From Pseudomonas fluorescens (lineage in GTDB: Bacteria; Pseudomonadota; Gammaproteobacteria; Pseudomonadales; Pseudomonadaceae): a stretch of DNA of 64,000 nt. The stretch covers positions 1 to 64,000 of the forward strand of contig NZ_MRST01000027.1 in the NCBI RefSeq assembly GCF_001902145.1, in the 5' to 3' direction. The position numbers were made by a program, and so were the translations under genes. This document shows, piece after piece, positions 7,529 through 16,684 of this stretch; position 1 is the first letter of the stretch, and each line of letters starts with the position of its first letter. Under the pieces are notes generated by a model that saw nothing but the letters and a program-made list of their open reading frames with translations, ran no database searches and had not been told where the DNA came from.

Positions 7529-8701
7529 ATGGCTTTTTCCGAACGTGTTTCGCGCCTTAAAAGTTCTTTGATCCGTGAAATCCTTGCCGCTGCCCAGCGT
7601 CCGGAAGTGATGTCGTTCGCGGGAGGTCTTCCGGCTGAGGTCATGTTGCCAAAAGTCGAGTGGGCTCAGATGCCCGTCTCGATGGGCCAGTATGGTATGA
7701 GTGAAGGTGAGCCAGCTTTGCGTGAAAGGTTGGCCACTCAAGCGCGAGCGCTAGGGGTGCCATGCGAGGCAAGTCAGGTCTTGGTCGTCAGTGGTTCCCA
7801 GCAAACTCTCGATCTGGCTGCAAAGCTCTATCTCGACAAGGGCACCGAGATTCTGCTCGAAGCGCCAACCTACTTGGCCGCGCTCCAGATTTTTCAGCTA
7901 TTCGGTGCTGATTGCATCACCGTCCCGCTGGAGGCTGATGGTCCGAATCTTGAGACACTGCGCGCCCGTCTGGAAAAACACCGACCGGCATTTATCTACT
8001 TGATCCCGACTTTTCAGAACCCGTCTGCCGTACGCTACAGTGAGACTAAACGTAACGCCGTGGCGACTTTGCTTGATGAATTTGGTGTGACGCTGATCGA
8101 AGATGAACCCTACCGGGACCTGACTTTCGACGGCGGCAGTGCCACGCCGATTGTAGGTCGCTTGAAAAAGGCCAGCTGGATTTACACCGGTACTGTATCG
8201 AAAACACTGTTGCCTGGTTTGCGGGTCGGTTACCTGATTGCCAGCCCTGATCTATTCCCGCATTTGCTACGGCTCAAACAGTCGGCCGACCTGCACACCA
8301 ACCGCGTGGGACAATGGCAAGCGTTGCAATGGATCGGAACGGAACGGCTTGCGCACCACTTGGCTGAATTACGAGACTTCTACCGGCTTCGACGGAACGC
8401 TTTTCAGATAGCACTGGAAACCCATTTTTCTGATCTGGCCGATTGGAATGTGCCACAGGGCGGACTGTTTTTCTGGCTGACCTTAAAGCGGCCCCTGGAT
8501 ACTCGCACGCTGCTCAAGGCCGCGCTTGCAGCGGACGTGGCGTTCATGCCAGGCGAACCATTCTTTCCAGATCCGGACAATAATCCAGGGTATCTGCGGC
8601 TGAACTTCAGTCACATCGATCCAGCACGACTGGACGAAGGCCTCAAACGCCTGGCAGCTGTGGTGCACAACGCCCAGCAAGAGCACACACAACGCGCATA
8701 G
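7529..8701 (+). CDS. PLP-dependent aminotransferase (class I/II, 2-aminoadipate/LysN-like group)
   Basis: About 390 residues, fold type I. The PLP Schiff-base lysine is Lys225 in GTVSKTLLPGLRVGYL, and the PLP-contacting motif IEDEPYRDLTF is also present. The sequence MSFAGGLP near residue 30 is typical of the group that contains 2-aminoadipate transaminase and MocR catalytic domains, but no HTH domain is fused. The substrate is uncertain. ATG 7529 (MAFSERVSRL) is preferred over TTG 7511. Codon use is visibly less GC-rich than in neighbouring genes (many GTT, CTT and ATT codons), which hints at acquisition together with the divergent marR gene. Confidence 0.87.
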   Translation: MAFSERVSRLKSSLIREILAAAQRPEVMSFAGGLPAEVMLPKVEWAQMPVSMGQYGMSEGEPALRERLATQARALGVPCEASQVLVVSGSQQTLDLAAKLYLDKGTEILLEAPTYLAALQIFQLFGADCITVPLEADGPNLETLRARLEKHRPAFIYLIPTFQNPSAVRYSETKRNAVATLLDEFGVTLIEDEPYRDLTFDGGSATPIVGRLKKASWIYTGTVSKTLLPGLRVGYLIASPDLFPHLLRLKQSADLHTNRVGQWQALQWIGTERLAHHLAELRDFYRLRRNAFQIALETHFSDLADWNVPQGGLFFWLTLKRPLDTRTLLKAALAADVAFMPGEPFFPDPDNNPGYLRLNFSHIDPARLDEGLKRLAAVVHNAQQEHTQRA

Positions 8702-8740
8702 CTGTATCGACTACACCTTATAAAAATGTAATGGATAGCC

Positions 8741-8770
8741 CACAGCTCGCTAGAGCACTCTAGCGCTGTG
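8741..8770. terminator. Hairpin between convergent genes
   Basis: CACAGC at 8741-8746 pairs with GCTGTG at 8765-8770, and GCTAGAG at 8749-8755 pairs with CTCTAGC at 8758-8764. The structure straddles the stop codon of the minus-strand LysR gene, just after the aminotransferase. There is no strong T tract, so terminator function is inferred from position between convergent genes. Confidence 0.4.
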
Positions 8771-9707
8771 AGCGCGTTGGCTGGCAGGCCGCCGCCGGAG
8801 GAAGCTCTCCCGCCATATGCTCCGCAATCCTGCCCCTCAGCCACCGCTCCGCTGGGTCGTTGTCATGCACTCCGCTCCACACCATCGACAACTCCGCTGC
8901 ATCAATCGCAAACGGCGGGTCCTCGGCGCGCAGGCGTGTGCCTTCGGTCAACGCGCACGCGGCGTAATCGGGCACGGTCGCGATAATCTGCGTCCCCGCC
9001 AGCAACGCCCGTAACCCGCTGAACTGCGGCACCGCCAGTACCACCCGGCGCGAGCGGCCGATGCGGGCCAGGTCCAGGTCGATATTGCCGCTCAGGTCGC
9101 CGGAGAACGACACCATTGCATGGGGCCTGGCGCAGTAATCATCCAGGGTCAGCGGCGCCTCGCCGTCATCGCCGCGCAGGACCTTGCAGGGGATATCCCG
9201 CAGCTTCTTGCGCTTGGCATTGGCCGGCAGGTCGGTGGTGTAGCTGACCCCCACGGAAATTTCACCGCTGGCCAGCAGCGAAGGCATCAACAGGTAATTG
9301 GCGCGGCGCACCACCACGATGATGCCCGGCGCTTCTTCGCGCAGGCGGCTGAGTAACGACGGAAACAGCCCGAACTCCGCATCATCGGACAGGCCGATGC
9401 GAAACACCGCGCAGCTGGTGGAGGGGTCGAAATCCTTGGCGCGGCTGACGGCGCCCGAGATGGTGTCCATGGCCGGTTGCAGCTCCTTGAGTATCGCCAG
9501 TGCACGTGCCGTGGGTTCCATGGCACGGCCGTTGCGCAGCAGCAACGGGTCGTCGAACAAATCACGCAAGCGGCCCAATGCGGCGCTCACTGCCGGTTGG
9601 CCGATAAACAGTTTTTCGGCGACTCGGGTCAGGTTTTTCTCGAACATCAAGGCTTCGAAAATCACCAGCAGGTTCATATCGACGCGGCGCAGGTCGTTGC
9701 GGTTCAT
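8760..9707 (-). CDS. LysR-family regulator (NodD-like group)
   Basis: About 315 residues. It begins MNRNDLRRVDMNLLVIFEAL, typical of NodD/LeuO-like LysR proteins, with HTH at residues 20-75 (NLTRVAEKLFIGQPAVSAAL) and an effector domain after residue 95. The ATG at 9707 was preferred; the open frame upstream lacks a start with a binding site. It is divergent from a short AraC-type gene about 200 bp away, a likely shared regulatory region. Target unknown. Confidence 0.88.
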   Translation of the reverse strand: MNRNDLRRVDMNLLVIFEALMFEKNLTRVAEKLFIGQPAVSAALGRLRDLFDDPLLLRNGRAMEPTARALAILKELQPAMDTISGAVSRAKDFDPSTSCAVFRIGLSDDAEFGLFPSLLSRLREEAPGIIVVVRRANYLLMPSLLASGEISVGVSYTTDLPANAKRKKLRDIPCKVLRGDDGEAPLTLDDYCARPHAMVSFSGDLSGNIDLDLARIGRSRRVVLAVPQFSGLRALLAGTQIIATVPDYAACALTEGTRLRAEDPPFAIDAAELSMVWSGVHDNDPAERWLRGRIAEHMAGELPPAAACQPTRSQR

Positions 9708-9913
9708 GGGCGCTATCCAAACGTTTTCCAAAGGGGCCAGGGAAGCATGCACTGCACGCCTGGGATTGCATAGCTGTGCTGTCTTTTCCAGCACCGCACC
9801 TGGCGAAATTAACAACGATTAACTCGTCAGCCAGGCGCTCCGGCAACAAGATGAAGCCTGTCTACACTGCACCCATCCACCGGGAACGTTCCCATCGACT
9901 GCGGATATTTGTC

Positions 9914-10312
9914 ATGGCCCGACTCGAGCAATATGCCCCTCGGTTGCCCGCCACCGGTGGCCTGTGCCCCCGGCGTGAGCGCATCGCCAAGCAACTGATC
10001 CTCGCCAACCTCGGCGAAAGCCTGGCGATCGCCGACCTGGCCCAGGCCTGCGCCTTGTCGCGCAGCCATTTTTCCCGCGCCTTCAAATGCACCACCGGGC
10101 TGTCGCCCCAGGAATGGATTCGCCAGCAACGCATCCAGCGCGCCAAGGAGTTGATTACCGGCTCGTCCCTGAGCCTCACCCAGATCAGCCTGGAATGTGG
10201 CTTTTGCGACCAGGCGCACTTCTGCCATATGTTCACCCGCAGCGAAGGTGTCAACCCGATGACCTGGCGAAATCACCACTCGCGCAGCAAACCTGATGTG
10301 ATCGCTGCCTAG
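9914..10312 (+). CDS. Short AraC-type DNA-binding protein
   Basis: About 132 residues consisting almost only of the AraC/XylS DNA-binding domain: the first HTH near residues 30-60 (LAIADLAQACALSRSHFSRA), the second near 80-110 (ECGFCDQAHFCHMFTRSEGV). There is no effector-binding domain, so activity may depend on its amount, as for MarA/SoxS. ATG 9914 has GGAT eight bases upstream; an ATG at 9851 would add 21 residues but has no binding site. It is divergent from the NodD-like LysR gene. Confidence 0.85.
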   Translation: MARLEQYAPRLPATGGLCPRRERIAKQLILANLGESLAIADLAQACALSRSHFSRAFKCTTGLSPQEWIRQQRIQRAKELITGSSLSLTQISLECGFCDQAHFCHMFTRSEGVNPMTWRNHHSRSKPDVIAA

Positions 10313-10370
10313 TGGTCTGCACGTACCTGGAATATGCTGGCCGTTCCCTTCCTCCAGAACCTGGGCAGCC

Positions 10371-13133
10371 ATGAATGACTTGAGCGACCAAGCCGTGCAT
10401 TTCGGCCCCTACCGCATCCACCCGCGCCAGCGCCTGGTGCTGGAGGCCGGTCGCCCGTTGCGCCTGGGGCGGCGGGCGGTGGACATTCTGCTGATCCTGC
10501 TGGAGCACGCCGGCAATGTGGTGAGCAAACAGGAGTTGATCGCAAGGGTCTGGCCCAAAAGCGTGGTGGAAGACGGCAACCTGCGGGTGCACATGGCTGC
10601 GTTGCGCAAGGCGCTGGGCGACGGCCAGGCCGGGCAGCGCTATATCGTCACGGTCGCCCAGCGCGGCTACAGTTTTGTTGCGCCACTGAGCATCGAACCC
10701 ATGACGCTGCCCACCGACGGTGCTCCCCAACGCCCCAGCCATAACCTGCCCCTGCGGCGCACGCGCATGATCGGCCGCCAAGCGCTGATCGACGCCCTGG
10801 TACAACAACTGCCGCAGCAACGCTTCATCACCCTGACCGGCGCCGGTGGCATCGGCAAGACCACCGTCGCCCTGCGCGTCGCGGAATTGCTGATCGGGCA
10901 TTACCGCGACGGTATTCACCTGCTGGACCTGGCGCCGCTCAGTGCCGCGTCCATGATCCTGCCCAACCTGGCCGCCCTGCTCGGCCTGACACCGGGCGAG
11001 AATGCGTCCCTGGCCAGCCTCGCCCGCAGCCTGCAGGCACGCCAGATGCTGCTGGTGATCGACAACTGCGAGCACCTGCTCGACGACATCGCCCTGATCA
11101 GTGAAACCCTGCTGCGCCATGCACCGCACCTACACATCCTCACCACCAGCCGCGAAGCCCTGCGCGCCGAGGGTGAATATGTGCAGCGCCTTGAACCGCT
11201 GGCCTGCCCGCCCGCCACCGGCAACCGCGCCCAGGCCCTGGGTTACCCGGCCATGCAATTGCTGATCGAGCGCGCCATGTCCCACCAGGAGAGCTTTGCC
11301 CTCAGCGACGCTGAACTGCCCCTGGCGATTGATATCTGCCAGCGCCTGGACGGCATTCCCCTGGCGATCGAACTGGTGGCCGCGCAAATCGAACGGTTTG
11401 GCTTGCCGGGCCTGCTGGTGCAGATGGAAGACAACTTTCGCCTGCTGACCCGCGGCCGACGTAGTGCCCTGCCCCGCCAGCAGACCCTGCGCGCCACGCT
11501 CGACTGGAGCTTTGACCTGCTCACCGCGTGCGAACAAATCTGCCTGCGCCGCCTGGCGGTCTTCCGTGGCGGCTTCAGCCTGGTCAGCGCAGCGGCGGTG
11601 ATCGCAGGTGAACAAGTGGCCCCCGCCGAAGTGCTGGGCTCCATCACGCAACTGGTGGCCAAGTCGTTGTTGAATGTGGAAGCCAGCGATGACGAGATGG
11701 TCTATCGCCTGCTGGACATCACCCGCACCTACGCCCTGGAAAAGCTCAGCCAGGCCTGCGAACTGGATGCCACGCGAGAGCGCCACGCTGCACGCTGCCT
11801 GGCGCTGATGGAACAGGCCCAGGGCGACTGGGATTTGATCGCCACCCAGCCGTGGATCGACCGCTATGCGCCGCTGCGCGAAGACGTGCGTGCCGCCCTC
11901 GACTGGGGCTTTGCTGACGGCGGTGCGCAGTTGCTGGCTATCCGCCTGACGGTCAGCGCGATGCCACTGTGGCAAGAACTGTCGTTGCTGCGTGAGCACG
12001 GCGGCTATGTGGACCAGGCGCTGGCGCTGATCGACCGGGTCACCGCGCCCTGCACGCAATTGACCCTGCAACTGCAATTGGCCCTGGGCAGCCTCTCCTA
12101 CCACGCCATGGGCGCCGCACCTCGGACCATTGCGGCATTCGAGGGGGCCGCACGTCTGGCCGAGGCAAACCAGGACCTTGGCGGCCAGTTGCGGGCAGTG
12201 TCCGGGCTGATGGCGGTGAACCTGTGCGCCGGGCGCTACGGCCCAGCGCAGGCGCTGAGTGTGCAGTTCGAACGCCTCGACCCACGCACCGAGCCGTTGC
12301 TGGACCTTAGCGCTCAGCGGCTGCGTGCGCTGGGCCAGCATTACACCGGGAACCAGACGCTCGCCCGGCACCACGCCGAGCAGGTGCTGCAGCGCATGTC
12401 CCAAAGCGGTCACGTGAACCGCTTTGCCCTCGGGGTTGGCGTGCAATACGACCAGGGCGTCGCCTCCTTGACCGTGCTGGCGCGAATCCTGTGGTTGCAG
12501 GGCTTTCCCGAGCGCGCCTGGCGCACCGCCAGCCAGGCACTGGAGTTGGCGCTGCAGATCAACCACGGCACCTCGATCTGCTACACCCTGGCCCTGGCTG
12601 GGGTGGTGATCGCCCGCTACAACGGCGCCGAAGACAACGCCCAAGCCCTGCAACGGCTGCTGCTGGAGCAGTCGCACAAGCACTCGGTGCAGTTGTTCCA
12701 GACCTGGGCCGGGCATTACGCCGGTATTCTTGGCCACCCGGATTGGCAAGGCCTGGGCCTGATCCAGGACACCTTGATCACCTTCGGCACCCATGCCGTG
12801 GATGCACCAACCCTGGAACGCGCGCGCAGTGGCGCGGCCGGCTGGTGCGCCCCGGAGATTCTGCGGGTGTACGCCTTGCAGCTAGACGATGAGCACGCCG
12901 CGCAAACCCTGCTGCTGGAGGCGCTGGGCCTGGCGCACCAGCAAGGCGCCCTGGCCTGGGAGCTGCGCTGCGGCGCATCCCTGGCGCAACTGTGGCAACA
13001 GCAGGGGCGCATTCAGCTCGCCAGGGACGTGCTCGGTTCAATCCATGCACGTTTCAGCGAAGGCTTCGCCACGCAGGACCTACTGCACGTGCGCTGCCTG
13101 CTCGATGAGTTGCAGGACAAACGGCCGGCCTGA
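10371..13133 (+). CDS. Winged-helix transcriptional regulator with STAND-type ATPase and TPR-like region
   Basis: A 920-residue protein. Residues 8-105 form an OmpR/ToxR-type winged helix (VVSKQELIARVWP, RGYSFVAP). Residues 130-450 form a STAND/NB-ARC-like ATPase with P-loop GAGGIGKTT at 157-165 and Walker B LLVIDNCEHL near 227-236. Residues 480-920 are helical and TPR-like. Such proteins are large signal-gated activators in which ligand sensing by the helical repeats triggers ATP-driven oligomerisation. The ligand and targets are unknown. The 3' end overlaps, in the convergent direction, a shorter paralogue by 54 bp. Confidence 0.87.
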   Translation: MNDLSDQAVHFGPYRIHPRQRLVLEAGRPLRLGRRAVDILLILLEHAGNVVSKQELIARVWPKSVVEDGNLRVHMAALRKALGDGQAGQRYIVTVAQRGYSFVAPLSIEPMTLPTDGAPQRPSHNLPLRRTRMIGRQALIDALVQQLPQQRFITLTGAGGIGKTTVALRVAELLIGHYRDGIHLLDLAPLSAASMILPNLAALLGLTPGENASLASLARSLQARQMLLVIDNCEHLLDDIALISETLLRHAPHLHILTTSREALRAEGEYVQRLEPLACPPATGNRAQALGYPAMQLLIERAMSHQESFALSDAELPLAIDICQRLDGIPLAIELVAAQIERFGLPGLLVQMEDNFRLLTRGRRSALPRQQTLRATLDWSFDLLTACEQICLRRLAVFRGGFSLVSAAAVIAGEQVAPAEVLGSITQLVAKSLLNVEASDDEMVYRLLDITRTYALEKLSQACELDATRERHAARCLALMEQAQGDWDLIATQPWIDRYAPLREDVRAALDWGFADGGAQLLAIRLTVSAMPLWQELSLLREHGGYVDQALALIDRVTAPCTQLTLQLQLALGSLSYHAMGAAPRTIAAFEGAARLAEANQDLGGQLRAVSGLMAVNLCAGRYGPAQALSVQFERLDPRTEPLLDLSAQRLRALGQHYTGNQTLARHHAEQVLQRMSQSGHVNRFALGVGVQYDQGVASLTVLARILWLQGFPERAWRTASQALELALQINHGTSICYTLALAGVVIARYNGAEDNAQALQRLLLEQSHKHSVQLFQTWAGHYAGILGHPDWQGLGLIQDTLITFGTHAVDAPTLERARSGAAGWCAPEILRVYALQLDDEHAAQTLLLEALGLAHQQGALAWELRCGASLAQLWQQQGRIQLARDVLGSIHARFSEGFATQDLLHVRCLLDELQDKRPA

Positions 13134-14543
13134 GAACGCGCCCAGGCAAGGTACGTAGCTTTGCTGCAAACGCGCGACCTGGCGCGGGTCGCGCAGTTGC
13201 CCCAGGGCGTAGCTGCGCACACAGTTGAGCAGCCGATAACGCGCCGGGCCCAGGCCGGGCTCGACGCTCAGCAGCGAGACGTTGACCAGGCGCGCCAGCA
13301 GGTAAGACAGGTCGGCATGTTCGAGCTCGGTACCGGTCACCAGGTCACTCAGGGTGGGTAAGGTGACTGCCATCTTGAACAGACTCAATTGCAGAAACAG
13401 CCAGCACTCCGGCAGGCTCAAGCGCTCGTAGCTCCAATCCAGGGCCGCGGTCAGTGAGCGATGGCGCTCCACTGCCGTGCGGCGCCCACGGGCCAGCACT
13501 TGCAAGCCTGTGCGTACTTGCATCTGCACACCGCCAATGCCCAACGCATCCACCTGGGCGGCCGCCAATTCCAGGGCCAACGGCAGGCCGTCCAGGCGCC
13601 GACACAGGTCGCGCAGCGGCGCCAGGTCCTGGGGGCGCAAATAAAACCCCTGCTGATTGGCGCGCGCGCGCGCCACGAACAGTTGCACCGCAGGACAGGC
13701 CATCGCCTGCTCGACATTGGCCAACGCCTTTGGCGACGGCACTGCCAGCCGAGGCACGCGCACTACCCACTCGCCAGGGGCCAGCAAGGCTTCGCGGCTG
13801 GTGATCAGCATACTGATACCAGGCGCCGTCTCGCGCAGCGCACGCATCAGTTGTCGACACGCGCCCAGCATCAGGTCAGCGCCGTCGAGTACCAGCAACA
13901 CGTGGCGCGAGGCCAGGCGCCGGCCCAGTTCGTTGAGGCTGGCGGGCGTCGAAGGCAACTGCAACACCCTGGCCAGGCTACCGAGCAGTTCGCTCGGGGT
14001 TTGCACAACGGCCATGTCGACCCACCATACGCCGTCGCGATAACGCGGCAATACCCGCTCGGCCAGGGCCAGGGCCAGCGTGCTCTTGCCAATGCCGGCC
14101 ACGCCGGTGAGGGTCAACAACCGCTGCGCAGACAAACGCCGCGCCAGCACGCCCACCAGCTCATCACGCCCCCACACCGGGCTGAGCCGCGCTGCCAGGT
14201 TGTGCTGAGGCAGCAGCGTCGGCAGCGCGTCCTGCGCAGGCGCAGCGAAGCAGTAACCGCGCTGGGGGTGATTGAGGATCCAGCGTTGCCCGTCCAGGGC
14301 ACGACGCAGCGCGGCGATATGCACGCGCAGGTTGCTGTCTTCAACGACGCTGTTGGGCCACACCCGTTCGATCAAGGTCGCCTTGCTGATGAAGTGCCCG
14401 GGCGCTTCGAGCAGTACCGCGAGAATATCCAAGGCTCGCCCGCCCAGTGGCACCGGCCAGCCCGCCTTGCTGACCAGGCGCTGCTGCCGATGAAAGGTGT
14501 AGGGGCCAAAGCTCACCGCCGTACCATTTTGCATGTCCGTCAC
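13080..14543 (-). CDS. Winged-helix STAND-type ATPase regulator, short paralogue
   Basis: 487 residues, clearly paralogous to the convergent 920-residue protein. It has the same FGPY opening, winged helix at 10-100 (RGYCFAAP), P-loop GVAGIGKST at 147-155 and Walker B LLVLDGADLML. It stops soon after the ATPase/winged linker, so the long helical sensor region of its neighbour is missing. It might act as an independent or interfering partner. The start is a GTG at 14543, chosen because it aligns with the start of the paralogue; an ATG at 14534 is the alternative. Its last 54 bp overlap the 3' end of the paralogue. Confidence 0.85.
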   Translation of the reverse strand: MTDMQNGTAVSFGPYTFHRQQRLVSKAGWPVPLGGRALDILAVLLEAPGHFISKATLIERVWPNSVVEDSNLRVHIAALRRALDGQRWILNHPQRGYCFAAPAQDALPTLLPQHNLAARLSPVWGRDELVGVLARRLSAQRLLTLTGVAGIGKSTLALALAERVLPRYRDGVWWVDMAVVQTPSELLGSLARVLQLPSTPASLNELGRRLASRHVLLVLDGADLMLGACRQLMRALRETAPGISMLITSREALLAPGEWVVRVPRLAVPSPKALANVEQAMACPAVQLFVARARANQQGFYLRPQDLAPLRDLCRRLDGLPLALELAAAQVDALGIGGVQMQVRTGLQVLARGRRTAVERHRSLTAALDWSYERLSLPECWLFLQLSLFKMAVTLPTLSDLVTGTELEHADLSYLLARLVNVSLLSVEPGLGPARYRLLNCVRSYALGQLRDPRQVARLQQSYVPCLGAFSGRPFVLQLIEQAAHVQ

Positions 14544-14684
14544 AGCGCTGAAACACCCGTGCTTGAGTGCCTGCGCATCCTTTTTCCATGGGCTCGACGC
14601 TATCTTGCCAGTTGGCGATGACAGGACAATGCTGGCACGGGGAGCGATACGGACAATCGGGTGCCTGAGACGGACATTGTGTCG

Positions 14685-15635
14685 CTAACTGAACTGTTGT
14701 CGGTATTGGGTAGGGTTCAGCCCGAGCTTTTCGCTGAACAGAAAGCGCATATGCCGCACGCTGCCAAAGCCTGCGTGGAAGGCCACGGTCTTGAGCGGCA
14801 GGTCGGTGGTTTCCAGCAGGTGGCGGGCCCGGTCGATGCGCGCGCCTTGCAGGAACGCCATGGGCGTCATCAGCACGTCCTTGGCGAACAGCCGCGCGAA
14901 GTGGCGCGCGCTCATTCCGGCCAACTCAGCCATGGACTCGATGGTAAAGGGTTGATCCAGATGCGCCAGCACGTGGTTCTGCACGCGGGTGATCGGGGTT
15001 TCCTGGGGCGCCACGGCCGCGGTCATCGGGCTGAACTGGGCCTGGCCGCCCTGGCGTTTCATCACCACCAGCAGCACCTTGGCCACGTCCACCGCCACTT
15101 GCTTGCCGTGGTCCTGGGCAACGACCGACAGGGCCAGGTCGATACCCGCAGTGACGCCGCCAGAGGTGATCAGGCGCCCATCCTGCAAATAGATGCGGTC
15201 GGTCTCGACGATGGCGTTGGGGAATGCCTTGATCAACCGCTCGGTATAGTGCCAGTGGGTGGTCACGCGGTGCCCGTCGAGCAAGCCTGCGTGGCCGAGC
15301 ACAAAAGCGCCGGTGCAGATCGAGCCAAAACGCCGAGCCCGGGGCGCCGCAGCTTTGAGCCAGGGCAACAGCGCGGGGTGGCATTCGTTATAGGCGCCGG
15401 GGCCGCCCGGCACCAACAGCAGGTCATAAGCCGCCTGGGCCTGTTCCAACAGCAGGTCGGTCTGCACGCTCACGCCATTGGAGGCCTGCAACGGGCCGGG
15501 CTCGGTTCCGATGGTCAGGATCTGGTAGTGATCGGCCGCTGGCAGGTAGCGGTTGGCAATCGAAAACACTTCCAGCGGCCCGGCCATGTCGAGCAGCAGG
15601 AAGTCCGGGAACAGCGCCATGGCCACGGTTTTCAT
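14685..15635 (-). CDS. GlxA-family transcriptional regulator (DJ-1/PfpI-like plus AraC domain)
   Basis: About 316 residues. The first 170 residues form a DJ-1/PfpI-like domain (LLVPGGPGAYNE, the nucleophile-elbow-like SICTGAFVLG, TSGGVTAGIDLAL). The last 100 residues are an AraC-type double HTH (FTIESMAELAGMSARHFARL, GFGSVRHMRFLFSEKLG). This is the GlxA/FtrA type, often sensing small nitrogenous metabolites in Pseudomonas. ATG 15635 was used; an in-frame ATG 39 bp upstream is possible. It is divergent from the pirin gene, with an inverted repeat between them. Confidence 0.88.
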   Translation of the reverse strand: MKTVAMALFPDFLLLDMAGPLEVFSIANRYLPAADHYQILTIGTEPGPLQASNGVSVQTDLLLEQAQAAYDLLLVPGGPGAYNECHPALLPWLKAAAPRARRFGSICTGAFVLGHAGLLDGHRVTTHWHYTERLIKAFPNAIVETDRIYLQDGRLITSGGVTAGIDLALSVVAQDHGKQVAVDVAKVLLVVMKRQGGQAQFSPMTAAVAPQETPITRVQNHVLAHLDQPFTIESMAELAGMSARHFARLFAKDVLMTPMAFLQGARIDRARHLLETTDLPLKTVAFHAGFGSVRHMRFLFSEKLGLNPTQYRQQFS

Positions 15636-15689
15636 AAGCGGGAAATGTCCATCGAGAAGGAGTGCGACGGGCATTATGGCACGACTTTT

Positions 15690-15712
15690 ACTGTCAACTT
15701 GAACGAGACAGT
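15690..15712. promoter_or_regulatory. Inverted repeat in the glxA-like/pirin divergent region
   Basis: ACTGTC at 15690-15695 and GACAGT at 15707-15712 form a perfect 6-bp inverted repeat with an 11-bp spacer, about one helical turn between half-sites. It lies in an AT-rich stretch between the divergent genes. It could be an operator for the regulator or for another protein; no promoter boxes could be placed with confidence. Confidence 0.3.
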
Positions 15713-15816
15713 TATTCTATTTTCATCTTCTTAATCAATCATTCGTTAACCATTAACCTTCTTCTCAACGCAAGCGCTCTGCATATCGCAGCCCGCGCTC
15801 ACTTGAGGACTGGACC

Positions 15817-16539
15817 ATGCTGACCCTTCGCAAAGCTTCCGAACGCGGCGCCGCCAATCACGGTTGGTTGAAGTCGTTCCACACCTTCTCTTTCGCCAAC
15901 TACTGGAACCCCAAGGAACAGGGTTTTTCCGACCTGCTGGTGATCAACGATGACCGCGTCGCCGCAGGCAAAGGCTTCGGCCAGCACCCGCACCGCGACA
16001 TGGAGATCTTCTCCTACGTGCTCGAAGGCGCGCTGGAACACAAGGACACCCTGGGCACCGGCTCGGTGATCCGCCCCGGCGATGTGCAACTGATGAGCGC
16101 GGGCAGCGGCGTAGCCCACAGTGAGTTCAACCACAGCCAGCGGCTTGGCGTGCACTTCCTGCAAATCTGGATCGTGCCCAACGAAGCCGGCGCCAAACCG
16201 CGCTATCAGCAGGAGCATTTCACACAAGCGCAAAAACGTGGGCGCTTGCAGTTGATCATCTCGCCGGAGGGCGCCAACGGTTCGCTGACAGTGCGCCAGG
16301 ACGCACGGGTGTATGCCGGGCTGTTCGACGCTGACGAAAGTGCCCGCCTGGAGCTGGCACCGGATCGCTACGCCTACATCCATGTGGCGCGCGGCAGCGT
16401 TGAACTCAACGGCCAGCGCTTGCAGGAAGGCGACGGTGTACGCGTACGGGACGAACGCCAGATCCGCCTGAGCCACGGCGAAGACGCCGAAGTACTGGTG
16501 TTTGACCTGCGCCCCAACGAACTGCCGCAAATGCCATGA
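15817..16539 (+). CDS. Pirin-family protein (YhhW-like)
   Basis: 240 residues, a bicupin of the YhhW/pirin type. The metal ligands expected in this family are present: His57 and His59 (QHPHRDMEIF), His101 and Glu103 (AHSEFNHS). YhhW shows quercetinase activity in vitro, while the cellular role in Pseudomonas is unknown. ATG 15817 has GAGGA nine bases upstream. Transcribed away from the GlxA-type regulator, which may control it. Confidence 0.92.
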   Translation: MLTLRKASERGAANHGWLKSFHTFSFANYWNPKEQGFSDLLVINDDRVAAGKGFGQHPHRDMEIFSYVLEGALEHKDTLGTGSVIRPGDVQLMSAGSGVAHSEFNHSQRLGVHFLQIWIVPNEAGAKPRYQQEHFTQAQKRGRLQLIISPEGANGSLTVRQDARVYAGLFDADESARLELAPDRYAYIHVARGSVELNGQRLQEGDGVRVRDERQIRLSHGEDAEVLVFDLRPNELPQMP

Positions 16540-16580
16540 CGGCCGCAGTGATGGTCCCGCCAGCGGGACCATCGTTGGCA
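16534..16580. terminator. Nested hairpin after the pirin gene
   Basis: GATGGTCCCG at 16550-16559 pairs perfectly with CGGGACCATC at 16564-16573 (4-base loop). An outer ATGCCA/TGGCAT pair extends the stem. It begins at the end of the pirin gene. No T run follows, so it may be a weak terminator or an RNA-stabilising stem. Confidence 0.45.
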
Positions 16581-16684
16581 TCGATAGTCACCATCAGCGC
16601 AATGAAGTTCTCTAAAAAAATGCAACGCGTAACATCAAACCCATGCCAAACGGCACCCAACTAAAACACTCGGAGCACATCATC

